Shown one piece after another: positions 12,501-22,429 of a stretch of DNA of 64,000 nt. Position 1 is the first letter of the stretch; every line of letters starts with the position of its first letter. Where the stretch lies: the NCBI GenBank assembly GCA_028532985.1, contig JANCIK010000001.1:4898001-4962000 (forward strand), given 5' to 3'. The notes beneath the pieces are model-generated. The model saw only the letters and a program-made list of their open reading frames with translations. It was not told the origin of the DNA and made no database searches. A program made the position numbers and the translations under genes. The DNA comes from Stropharia rugosoannulata. Taxonomy: Eukaryota; Basidiomycota; Agaricomycetes; Agaricales; Strophariaceae.

Positions 12501-12652
12501 TAGCATCAAACACAAATTGGAATGCGTCTTTGGCGTTCCGATTTCTACATGATAAGTATCCAACGCAGATTAAATCTGGTAGGAGCTTTAGCGACTTTCT
12601 TAACACAAGGACTATTGAGGATGTAATAACTGCGTCAAAATTGTATCCATAG
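9591..12652 (+). CDS. YR: Crypton-type tyrosine recombinase with Ndc10-like and GCR1_C domains
   Basis: Model: exons 9591-10064, 10123-10369, 10439-10662, 10718-10985, 11044-11310, 11358-11873 and 11925-12652, giving 907 aa, introns 47-69 bp. Residues about 240-490 form an Ndc10-like/tyrosine recombinase core. I can place R286 (MVYRGDN), H426-x-x-R429 (THGGRPF), W452 (LGNW) and Y463 (RPCYDR), matching the R...HxxR...W/H...Y signature of active enzymes. A QDAAVL segment typical of these fungal proteins follows, then a Q/E-rich coiled coil. Residues about 778-860 are a GCR1_C DNA-binding domain (TDVWLPVFDGF; SIQELDARWGARWKRN). Fungal Cryptons encode this combination, and the yeast Ndc10 and Gcr1 proteins are domesticated relatives. 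Tyrosine recombinases cut and rejoin DNA through a covalent 3'-phosphotyrosine and usually act on short shared core sites. The start at 9591 is the first ATG of the open frame; 9721 is possible. XPG2 begins 272 bp downstream on the same strand. Confidence 0.85.
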
Positions 12653-12924
12653 TAGTCACCGTATTATATATTATTCAATAGCTACGTACTCAGGACTCAA
12701 TATAATGTAACTTGACTATGTGCCTACTCTGTGTCTACTACCCAACAGGTCATCTAATCTAGCCGATGTGTTCAAGAATCATCATCATCATGGGTGACGC
12801 TACAAGATTGGTTTCAGATACAAGGTAACAACAATGGAACGAACCCAGAAATGCAGCAACTCCTGTCAACTCCCAACCAACTCCCTCAGTCTGGTACCTC
12901 CAAGTAAACATCAGTGCATGCGAC

Positions 12925-14835
12925 ATGGGTGTAAATGGCCTGTGGGAGGTATGTCTTCGCTGAAATTCACTCATAATTTACATTTAAATCAAGAAACTAT
13001 TATCTAGATTATCAAACCGGCTGCAAAATTACAGTCTCTACTTGTATACACTTCGAAGATAAAGGAAGAACTTGCTGCCAATGGTGACTCTCGGTTGGTT
13101 CTTATTGGTGTGGATATGAGGTGAGTAGCTCTACTGTATACGATGCATGTCTATGAATTGCTAAATAAGGCTACATGACTAGTGTATGCATGGCCGAATG
13201 CACTGCAGGGGCCGCATTAATGTCTCTCCACGGGCGTCGTCCTGGTGGAGAATTATCAGTATTTTTTAACAGACTTACCGAGTTTCTTACCCTTCCGGCA
13301 ACTTTTGTCTTTGTTTTTGATGGCCCGGAGAGGCCCACAACAAAGCGAGGAACTCATGTCATTACCAAATCACCGCGATGGACCGCAAAAGCTAAACAGC
13401 TCATTCAATATTTTGGATATCATATTCATGAGGTATGTTTATTTTTGTTGCGTCGCAGAGTCTTACTCACTATAAGTTTGACAGGCTCCTGGTGAAGCTG
13501 AAGCAGAGCTCGCGGCAATGAATGAGCATGGAATTATTGACGGCATTATTACAAACGATGGGGATACCTTTGTATTTGGTGGTCACACAGTGCTTCGGAC
13601 GTGAGTATAGACACAGATCCACTTGGCCACTAATGCTGACTAGATGTCGATGCTAGCTCCTTGAATAGAAAGAAGAATTACGACGATGAGACTATGATAT
13701 TGTCTTCAGATATGTTATTCACGCAGTTGGGTCTAAACAAGAGCGGACTTGTATTCCTGGCACTTGCAAGTGGGGGAGATTACGACAGCGGTATTCCTGG
13801 TTGTGGGGCTGAAGTTGCATATGGACTTGCTCTGGGTGGATTTGGCGATTCTCTCCTGGAACTTCTGGAGTCTGGTTTGGATGATGTTGCACTCACACAG
13901 TCGCTGTCCCTATGGAAAGAATCTATTCAGGATGAATTGAAAACCAATTCGAAGGGGTTTCTCCGTTCAATCTACCGACACATTGCATCACAAATCCCGA
14001 GCAATTTTCCAAAGCTCGATGTTCTGGACAAATATATGCATCCCATTACCTCATGGTCTCAATCCTCTACAGGAATCATCGCCGGACAGTGGTCTTCATG
14101 CAATGTGGATGTATACCATCTAGGCCAATTTTGCTGGCAGTACTTTGACTGGGATAGCGAAGACATTTTGAAAGTGAAGTTTGAGGAGAAAATATGGGGC
14201 GGTTTATTTCTGCAAATGATTTATTCGGTACTATTCATCTTCATCCCGCCGCCTCATATATAGACTGATTGTGGACTTTTTAGCCGCTTGCCATATACGA
14301 CCATGATTCCAAGATACTTGAAACACCTGGCTTTGAAGCCAGAATCTTGAAACTGCGGTTTGTTGTTCGCAAGGGCCAGTACGCACTGATGATGGGTTCA
14401 GAGGGCTCAAAACCTCAGCCACACATGACTGTCTCGGCTCAACACTTCATACCGCTGTTGAACAGTCAATACACATCGACAACAGCTGACAAATTCTGCG
14501 TATTTCCACCAAAGGCCCTTCTTCCGACTATTCTACAATCAGCAGCCAAATTTGACATTACTGTGGAAGGCAGTGCAGCACGTACCCGAGTGCGACGAAG
14601 ACAGAAGAAGACCACACGAGGAAAATCAGATGAACCTTCTCAATCTGCGCGCGCGCGCTCTCAATCTGACATGGAACGTGAAGTGATCAACTTGACAGGA
14701 GCTGATGAAGGTCCAAGCTGTCGGGCAAAGCCGCCAGTCAGATGGCTAGGTTTTATAGACCTTACGGGTGACGATAGCATGGAGAATGATAGCAATCGCG
14801 AGATCATTGACCTCACAATGGAGGACTCTGACTAG
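12925..14835 (+). CDS. XPG2: XPG/GEN1-family structure-specific nuclease with three SIM-like motifs
   Basis: Model: exons 12925-12948, 13008-13120, 13183-13432, 13485-13600, 13657-14227 and 14284-14835, giving 541 aa. The N region opens with MGVNGLWEII and carries D44 (LIGVDMS) and D92 (FVFDGPERP). The I region has E133 and E135 (APGEAEAELA) and D154 and D156 (TNDGDTFVFGG). D209 lies in GGDYDSGIPGCG, the start of the helix-hairpin-helix-like part. All seven expected metal ligands are present, so the enzyme should cut branched DNA such as flaps or four-way junctions. The C-terminus has a basic patch (RTRVRRRQKK) and three SUMO-interaction-like motifs: VINLT 492-496, FIDLT 515-519 and IIDLT 532-536, each followed by acidic residues. 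The family includes the GEN1/Yen1 resolvases. A role in processing recombinase intermediates or in repair after excision is inference. It is convergent with UNK2, the stops 92 bp apart. Confidence 0.85.
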
Positions 14836-14927
14836 TAATCAGACCAGTAATTGGGTAATCGGACAGATGGACAGATGGACTTGTACTAGTATTTCAATGC
14901 TTGTATTATATTATGTATTCTATTTAT

Positions 14928-16366
14928 CTACGTTGACATAACATGATCTCTGTCGTACTTCTTCAGCTCCTTAAGCAAGCGTGTGCCTCCTTGTGGTGGT
15001 GTGGTGACTTCAGACAGTAAGTTCACGATAGATGGTGATGGATCACTCCCTCCCAGCCCAAACACGCGCAGAATGCGAATAGCCTCCTCAGCATCACTAA
15101 GTGTGGTTGATTTAATGCATAATGCGGCCTGAATATCGCTCTTGAGTATCTTGCGATTTCTCTGATAAAGAAATGAGTTTTGATAAAATGATCAATGAAC
15201 GGTATACTCACAAGCGGGAATTGATGTGTTTTGCGGAAGTACTTCTCAGAGAAATGAGAAATGAACTTCCAGTATTCCACAGCATCTAAATTCTGAAGGG
15301 GACGGTGTCAGGACATACAAAACTTTTCGTAACCTGGCTGTTGACGACACTGAGCCTGTAACCACTCTATAAGCATGTTGCGTGGGTTGACGGCGATAGA
15401 TGGGTTGACAGCAATAGATGACTCGCTCGGCATCAAAGACTTGACTGGACTCGGAAAAATCGGCTCGGCCTATAGCAGTATAATATATATAAAACAGATC
15501 TTTGAACTTGAGGAAAAAATCAGACTCACATAGTCGACTATCAATGTAATTGAATGACCCGAGCTAGATGGGAGTGCTAAGTCTTTTGGACAGGTTTTAG
15601 AGGCATGTAGCTCTGAAGGTTTGGCGACAATGAAGAATTGTATAAACTCTGGCAATATGGTATCCTTGAAACCAATCTTAACGGATTCTAGAGCAAAATT
15701 AACAGTGAAATAACATGAGAAGCTATGTAGTAGCATACCAGATCCGCGTATACGATGATTGCCTTTCTGCAGCTCCTCAATAATAGCCCCCCATCCGATG
15801 ATGTTGTAGTGGGTATCGTGCTTGTTGTGTACGGTCATACTGACCACAACATCCGTAACCGTCTTGCGTTGAATACCTTGAACTCGGAAATCTTCTATGT
15901 AAACACGTAAGCTCTGCAAGCAATTAGTCAAGATCAGCTTCAGAATGACAACCTCGTACCATCTGAGATACATCCGAATCCACAGCTCTTTCAAGAGCAA
16001 GAAGAGGTTGGGGAGGGTTTGAAGGTTCCTCTGGTTGGTCGAATGTGTCGCAAGCTTGGTCGGGCGTTTGTGAAGCGGTTTCTGATTGCAGGCTCCCGAG
16101 TGGTAGGGGTGTACTTGTCCGGTACGGTGAATCATTGTCGGTTAGTAGCAACCGGAGCTGGGACAGCTTGAGCTTGGAAGTATTAACGTGCTTGCCCCCA
16201 TCAGCATGATTTCTGATAATTGCTGCGATATCAGCCTTCCGAAGATTACTGGAAAATGTATTAGTTTAAAAGTCGCGATTTAAGCGCTTGTGATGACTTA
16301 CCACACATCAGCTTCCGTAAATCGTTGAGGTAGTGACTCCGAAGGTGGCTGTAGTGGCTCGGACAT
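14928..16366 (-). CDS. UNK2: unknown protein paired with XPG2
   Basis: Model on the minus strand: exons 16366-16302, 16248-15960, 15913-15739, 15687-15530, 15469-15334, 15285-15212 and 15161-14928, giving 376 aa, nearly the length of UNK1 (373). The N-terminus has FTEADV followed by NLRKADIAAIIRNHA, a short helical motif resembling a SAP segment. A polar linker follows, then a strand-rich region (SLRVYIEDFRV; TDVVVSMTVHNKH) and a helical C-terminus (IEWLQAQC; EYWKFISHFSEKYFRK; IQAALCIKSTTLSDAEEAIR). It shares segment order with UNK1, and like UNK1 is tail-to-tail with an XPG-like gene, so gene pairs were duplicated as units. I do not recognise a catalytic motif. A DNA-binding partner of the nuclease or recombinase is a guess based on position alone. 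Confidence 0.75.
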
Positions 16367-16759
16367 CAGAGAGAGTATGAATTTTGCAGCTCAACGGCAG
16401 CTCAACGAGGTTGCGCCAAAGTTTATTGTTAGAGTGAAACATTGCCAATCGGTAACGTACCGCAGGGCAGCAGTGGGCACTGATCTTCAAACGTGCCTTC
16501 TTCAAACGCAAATGCCACAATCATGTAATCTTCAGTAGTGTGTTCCCCGTTTGAAGAAGTTCCGATGTCCGTTTGAGAAGTTCCCAATCGGCTATGGATG
16601 TAATTTAGTGCGACGGGCCTTGGGATGCGCTCCGATGGAGTAATGGGGCGTAAACTCACTGTAGCCCTTCCTTATCGCTCTCGTGGTTAACATCCATTGC
16701 ATGAATACTCGATTTTTGGGGTTTATATACACATAAGAGACAAACGAAGACGAACGAGG

Positions 16760-16929
16760 GGGTACCGATTGGGGGAACGGAGAACGACCGTATACTGGTC
16801 CTCGAGCGAGGTTACCAGCGCGTTACATTGTTACGATCCCCGTCACGAGCGGGGTTACCGCCCCGCCAATGGAGGGGAGGTTACCGGGTCACGTGAGGTG
16901 CCCGGTGACGCGGAACGCTACTGATACAT
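16760..16929. repeat. Right-end motif cluster of element beta
   Basis: The cluster holds GAGGTTACCAGCG, GCGTTACATTGTTACG, CGGGGTTACCGCCCCGCC, GGAGGTTACCGG, GTCACGTGAGGTGCCCGG and CTGATACATC. Positions 16849-16929 align with 9023-9106. It lies 400-560 bp upstream of UNK2 and just inside the right boundary of the inserted block. Confidence 0.6.
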
Positions 16930-17050
16930 CATTTTACAACAACATGGATCACAATATGATGAGAGTGCGCCGTATGAGGTCAGGGAGCCTGTGGGCTAAG
17001 GTGCGGCCGTCTTGTACGTGCTGCCTGGCCGCGTCCCTGTTCCACTTGCT

Positions 17051-17480
17051 GCGTCCCTCCTCCTTATTACTGGTGGAGCTCTTATTCACGGTCCTGCTCT
17101 CATGAAGCCCCTACGATTCGAAACTCTTTGAATGACCGCAACCAAACCAAACCGTATCAGCCCAGCGCATGCACATTACAAGAACTGTCGCGCGCCGTTC
17201 CACCCCTCCCTTCCTTCTGTGGAGTCGGGGTACTACGGAGCGCGACGTGAGCCCGATTAGAGCATTGCGAGGTGGGCTGCAAGGTGGGTCATGCAACGTG
17301 GTGTCGCTGCGGACTGCGTGGGGCTTGGACTGCTAGCTGGACGCCGCAGATCAGGCGTAGGCATAGGCGTGCGGAGCAGTTTAACATACTCTAGCAAGCT
17401 GAGATGACGGACGGACGGGAGAGCGGCAGACGGATGACCTGCGTCTGGATCGTCGCACTCGCAGGCGCGTGGGGCGGAGC
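17051..17480 (+). repeat. Flanking sequence homologous to 62470-62893 (inverted)
   Basis: Starting at GTCCCTCCTCCTTATTACTG, about 430 bp align with the reverse complement of 62893-62470. Shared landmarks are GCGCATGCACATTACAAGA, CCCGATTAGAGCATTG, CGGACTGCGTGG and ATGACGGACGGA. In the copy 3 locus this sequence follows the membrane gene flank directly, which defines the 11.67 kb insertion. Confidence 0.75.
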
Positions 17481-17852
17481 TGCGGAGGGACGGCGTGTGT
17501 AGAGGGGAGGAATGTGCGAAGGAAGACGGTGTAGGGAAGAGAGATGTGCGGGAAGAACAGACAGTACTCTGCGACAGGACAAATTGAGCGTGGTCGGTAA
17601 ATGACAGCGGTGTTGAGCGTGCGGGAGCCCGTGCGCATGAGGAGGAGGCTGCGGGAGCGCTAAGAACTCTGCGGTAACGTGGGATGGAAGCCAAATGTCC
17701 AGCGCGGCAGTGGATGCACACGATGATACTCAGTCGGGTCGCAGGGCAGGAGACCGGCATGGAGCGTGCATGGGCGCACAGACAACGTCGTGGAGACGTA
17801 GAAGTTACAGTCCGATAGTCTCACCGCATGGAATACATATCGTCGCTACATA
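17481..17852. repeat. GC-rich dispersed repeat, end similar to other family members
   Basis: This purine-rich stretch ends with GCGCGGCAGTGGATGCACACGATGATA, very like 23128-23160 and 38118-38148. The long frames on the minus strand have no domain and reflect base composition. Confidence 0.45.
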
Positions 17853-17859
17853 CATATTG

Positions 17860-18663
17860 TATGGGAAGGTAACTGCACATTTATTCCCACGGCGCGCGAC
17901 TTATTGATGGCACCGCCGCGCGCGACTCAACGGGTTCGGCAGAATATTATTTTGACTGCTCCCTCCCAGAGGAGTCTATATTTACTGCTCATCATGTACT
18001 CTGCATATTATATTGTGTCATAAAGTAGAGTTGATTGTAGTTTAATGTTGGTTTAATGACATTTTGTACATATGATGGAATTTGCCGAAATATTCCCACG
18101 ACATGCCCGCCGCGCGCGACTCTCTGAAGGACTGCCGCGCGCGACTCAAACCAAGTGGTCATTTTCAAATGCACCATTGTATGTCTCTTTATGAATAATA
18201 ACAGTATATGTGTGGTACATACAGTATGAATACACAGATTCTACCGTAATATGGGGAACTACATTTATGTTTTAGAAGGAAACTACTACTGAAATTTGAC
18301 AGGAATATGTGCCTAAGTCCCCATGGATTGAATTGAAAGTATTTGAGCAAAAAGGAGAAGATATATAGCTTCGTTGTGTACTCATATGCTGTCATTAATG
18401 AATGATATTGGACGGCTTAGTGCAGTTGTAAGTACAAAAAAGCAGGAAAAACTCGCCTTGTATGCCTCTCAAGGGGATTGATAACCATAAACTCCAGTAA
18501 TATTTACTATTAATACAATACAAATACCTACATATACTTTATTTCTACTCTAAACACCCAGGATATAGTGAAACAAGCACTGTCCCGTCACTTTGAGTCG
18601 CGCGCGGCGGTGCCATCAATAAGTCGCGCGCCGTGGGAATAAATGTGCAGTTACCTTCCCATA
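17860..18663. mobile_element. TATGG-type TIR element A (804 bp)
   Basis: Perfect 71-bp terminal inverted repeats lie at 17860-17930 and 18593-18663, beginning TATGGGAAGGTAACTGCAC. The 7-bp direct repeat CATATTG flanks it (17853-17859, 18664-18670). The interior carries several GCCGCGCGCGACTC motifs and no transposase, so it is a MITE-like non-autonomous element. An inverted, near-identical copy sits at 42080-42884. Confidence 0.9.
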
Positions 18664-18670
18664 CATATTG

Positions 18671-21295
18671 CGTGGCCCGGACGGCGCGTGGAGTACTTAT
18701 ATGTGGATGGAAGGACGGCGTGTGAGGGAGAGGGAGAAGGAGATGGGGGAGGGGGATATGTTGGACCATCAGTTCGCCGGACGACAAGCACCTGCGCCCA
18801 CGCACCAACAGTCCCCGGTCTCCGCAGGTCTTGTGTGAAGCATGCAGCGCCCGCTCCCTCTGCGCTTCCTACATTCGCCTTGCGTCTTCCGCACTCCCTC
18901 TCACCCTCGGTGTCCTATCGGCCCCTGTACCTGGGCAATATAATTAGCGGTGGCATGTGCATGTGGCGGGATCGGGGTGGGGCGTATTCCATATGTATAA
19001 CATAGCAGTGGTGATGCGCACGTCGCGCGGTGATACTAAATTGGATGAGTTCTAAATGCACCGCCAGATTCTATACCGTAGGCACAGTTTGACAACTAGA
19101 CTTGCGGCAGTAGAATTCATATTTATTGATCTTTGGAGACGGCTTCACGCGGCACAGGTGCGGAACATACAGCGCTGATGCAAAGGCCAGATGTCTACGA
19201 GTCCCCGGTGATTATCCATCCTCCAGCCGGATCTCTTCCACGCCTCACATCTGCAATGTCAGCGGGGGACGCCAAGTGATGCGTAGGGGCTGGGTTTTGT
19301 GCGACGTTCATTGATGTGTGAGTGAGGTCAAGAATAGACAGGGAAAGCCGAGCGTGCCATGGGCGCGATGAAAGACTAGACCAACTGACGGTGTTGTTGC
19401 GCTTTTGGTGAGGGAGAGGGGGCTCGGCACTGCGGAGCGGAGCGGTGGGCCGCTGATACGTTGGGGCTCCAGTACCAGGGAACCAGTGCGCTATGGTGCG
19501 CTGCCTGGCTGTGTCCCTCCCTCCAATGCTTCGTTCTTCGCCTGGCACCAGAGCCATCTCACACCCCACCTCTTTATTCAAATGGAGCTATTATTGTGCT
19601 CCCGCTATCATACAGACGTTGTACAAAACCACCCCCTGTACACAACAAGATACAATGCATGCACACCATAAGAATCGCCCCATCTCTCCCATCCCGCCTC
19701 ATGCCATGCCGTGCCATGCCCGCTCCTCCGCCTATCCGTGTCTGTCGATGTTGCGCCTTTGCATCCACCCCGTGCCTACCTCTGTATCCCCGTGCCTCTC
19801 CCGCAAATCACGCAATGCACAAACGCACCCTTAGACCACCATTCACCCCCACCACCAGGGGGTACGATGGACCCGGTGCCTCCTACATTCAACACCCTCA
19901 CCCTCCCGCGGCCCCACTCACCCACCGGCCGTCCCAGTCCCGCAGACCGCTACGTCCACAGCGTAGTATGTTTGATCGCGCTATCGTTCACTGAGTCCAG
20001 TCGTACGTACGGGAACCATCCCGCGTGTGGCGTATGCCCCCGGCCCGCGCCGTGGCGCAATTTGATCCTGCGAGCGGGTGGTAGACAGAGCAGAGAAGGC
20101 CACCTAATGCGACCACTTCCGTGCACATACTTAGCTAACTAGCACAGAACATGTGTGCAAGAAGTCTTCTTATTAGCACGTTCTAACGTGCACAAGCCCT
20201 GCTAACAGAGTCCACCACCCCCTGGTGCAACAATGCTTCTCGGAAGGACCGGCTTGTTGCCAGCTGCTGCCACACCCTGCGGCACGTCACGGCATGGATG
20301 GAAGATTTTTCGCGATTGGTTCGCCGCACTTGAGCGGCACTGCACTCACTGCTCAGGGGCTCTCGGCTAACACAAATTTTGAAAGTAATGATATTACATT
20401 CATATATTGTCTCAGTTGAGGCATGATGACACCTTGCACTCAGGCTTCAGTGACTCAAGCGTAGATAAGCGTGCATGTATGTCAAATGTATGTATGTAGA
20501 GTATTGAGAGTGCATATAAAAGCATTTTTAAATTTCCCTGTACTCGTGCGCCGTGTACATGTGAGCCAACCACTCAAGGTATTAAATATTAGTGTTTATG
20601 CATAGGACCAATACAATTTCAACAAAAAATCTACTTCATTTTTGACACCTACTGTAGAGTTTGACATAACTTTCACACGAGTGATTTTTCGCTAGAACTT
20701 AGGGGTTGGGTGAATGTGCCAACCTACGCTCTGTTGAAGTGTGAAATATGGCTACTTAAAAACCAACTAGATATTTTCTTATTATAAGGTGTACAATAAT
20801 CAATAATGGTCGATGATTGCGCCCTATTAGATGAGGGCATCGAGATAATAAGTCTGCGTTCTCACGCCTCGGACCTAGCCGACACCGCGGAGTTGTCCAT
20901 ATACGACTCAATGAGGTCGCACACGGGTCGCACACATTTACATCACATACGAGGTTGCATTATACGGGTAGTGTTTGCACTGAATATACTTGATCCGAGC
21001 CGCATGCGAGTTGGAAACATGTAGGTTGCATAAGGTTTTCATATATTGCTGGCATCATATACCTCTGGACTAGATACAAGTTGCCTATACACGTACAATG
21101 ACTTACATTAACAAATAGAAATGGAAGACAAGGGCTGTTACTAGATCACAACAATATATACGTGCAGCATAAATAAGTCCCGTGCATGAACACACAACGA
21201 ACACATGAATAATCTTTTGTGAGACATGTGGAAAACCTTTCATAGGACAACTCGATAGAATCTAGTGTATAGTATACATAGTGAATTCAATGACG
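18671..21295. other. Intergenic region with degenerate GC-rich repeats
   Basis: Parts at 18680-18960 and 19400-20140 resemble the GC-rich dispersed family, and 19126-19345 resembles the 571-765 repeat. From 20140 to 21295 I see AT-richer sequence with no gene, repeat or RNA that I can name. Confidence 0.4.
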
Positions 21296-21301
21296 GAGTA
21301 T

Positions 21302-22045
21302 TATGGCGGGTCCCAGCGGACAAAACCATTAGAAATAAATACCTAACTTTACAAACAGCCTAGTTGACATATTTTGTATTCCACATCTTTAATTGTTGTT
21401 TAAGACCTTTAACTATTATTTTGCTTTTGACTAAGGGAAAAAAACATAAACTTAGCAAGCTAAGTATAACTTTACAAATGTAAGTTTTGAAATGACTAGA
21501 CTAATAGCAATAACAATTAATTTCCCTTCGTTGAAGTTACCTTTCTATTTATAACTTTATAACTTTTAAAATTAGAGGGGCTAAACATCATTGGCGGCCC
21601 GCTGCACCCTGCTGCACCTCTCTGCGTGGGTGGGTTACCTCAACGCGGGGGCACACATGTATCTTAAATTGCAACATTGATGAGGTCCGTGATACTTGAC
21701 AATCCACTCTTTGTTGCATTACCCACATTGTCCGTGCGGACTCGGCGGAGCGTGCCGTCGATGATGCCCCACTGATTTTGAAAGTTATAAAGTTATAAAT
21801 AGAAAGATAACTTTGACGAAGGGAAATTAATTGTTATTGCTATTAATCTAGTCATTTCAAAACTTACATTTGTAAAGTTATACTTAGCTTGCTAAGTTTG
21901 TGTTTTTTTCCCTTAGTCAAAAGCAAAATAATAGTTAAAGGTCTTAAACAACAATTAAAGATGTGGAATACAAAATATGTCAACTAGGCTGTTTGTAAAG
22001 TTAGGTATTTATTTCTAATGGTTTTGTCCGCTGGGACCCCTCATA
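21302..22045. mobile_element. TATGG-type foldback element C (744 bp)
   Basis: The two arms (about 21302-21585 and 21770-22045) are inverted copies of each other over about 275 bp with few differences, starting TATGGCGGGTCCCAGCGGAC. The direct repeat GAGTAT flanks the element (21296-21301, 22046-22051). The roughly 190-bp centre is GC-rich and non-coding. The RNA or single strand would form a very long hairpin. Confidence 0.9.
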
Positions 22046-22051
22046 GAGTAT

Positions 22052-22429
22052 AGTGCGCTTTCATGGCTAACTACAACAGAAAATGTTAGAATGGTTTTTT
22101 ATACATAGTCATATATGAATAAAGTATATTAATTGGCCAATACAACCACCTGACCAACTGATTGCTCTACAGACTTCTTCTACAGCTTCAACTCTGCCAA
22201 ATCATAAGTAGTGTATACGGCAGGTCATGCTGAAATGCAGCTTTAGCCGTTGTACAGCCGTACCATGCCGTGTGACGCCGAACAAGCGCTATCCACAACA
22301 ACTGCTTAGCACACACTGTGCACATCACCACGTGCTTACGAGCACAAACCGTGCACAGGCTATTTCTGCTTGTTAGCATTACTGTGTGCACATAAATAGT
22401 AGTATTGGCTCAGAAGGCAGGGTAGCAGC
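22052..22429. other. Intergenic, no feature seen
   Basis: No gene, repeat or RNA was recognised. The only frames are short. Confidence 0.4.

Larger units (their letters stand above)
9101..16929. mobile_element. Putative recombinase-bearing element (beta): YR, XPG2, UNK2
   Basis: The left end shares ATACATAGAGT (9101-9111) and a following cluster of GGTAACC/GGTTACC motifs with the left end at 5426. The right end lies at about 16929. It carries a Crypton-like tyrosine recombinase, a nuclease with intact metal ligands, and an unknown gene in convergent orientation with the nuclease. All three genes keep open frames through 17 exons, so the element may be functional. Cryptons are DNA elements mobilised by tyrosine recombinases without TIRs, which fits the lack of clear terminal inverted repeats. 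Nuclease cargo is not something I know from Cryptons. Confidence 0.6.
5384..17050. mobile_element. 11.67 kb inserted block carrying recombinase, two XPG-like and two unknown genes
   Basis: The block is delimited by comparison with the paralogous locus of membrane gene copy 3. That locus joins the equivalents of 5383 and 17051 directly (junction near 62887-62893). It contains five intron-bearing genes and nothing else: XPG1(+), UNK1(-), YR(+), XPG2(+), UNK2(-). The exact ends are uncertain. The outer estimate comes from loss of homology. Conserved ATACAT cores at 5426, 9101 and 16924 suggest the mobile units are 5426-9106 and 9101-16929, with short extra flanks on either side. A weak inverted similarity (AAGTGG, AGG, ACG) exists between the outer ends. 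Deletion from copy 3 is the alternative reading, but a deletion removing exactly a recombinase gene set is less likely. Confidence 0.75.

Noticed and set aside
5384..17050. Starship-type giant element
   Set aside because: Starships of Ascomycota are led by a DUF3435 recombinase at one end. The recombinase here has Ndc10-like and GCR1_C domains and lies in the middle.
17257..17760. Long minus-strand open frame
   Set aside because: Low-complexity, Ser/Pro/Arg-rich product of a GC-rich strand-biased repeat; all three frames are similarly open and related repeats do not preserve it.
18189..18395. Short frame also present at 42358-42555
   Set aside because: It recurs only because elements A and B are near-identical DNA; too short and without a domain to be a transposase.
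19461..19994. 177-codon plus-strand frame
   Set aside because: Overlapping frames on the same strand are equally open and Pro/His-rich; no domain or introns.
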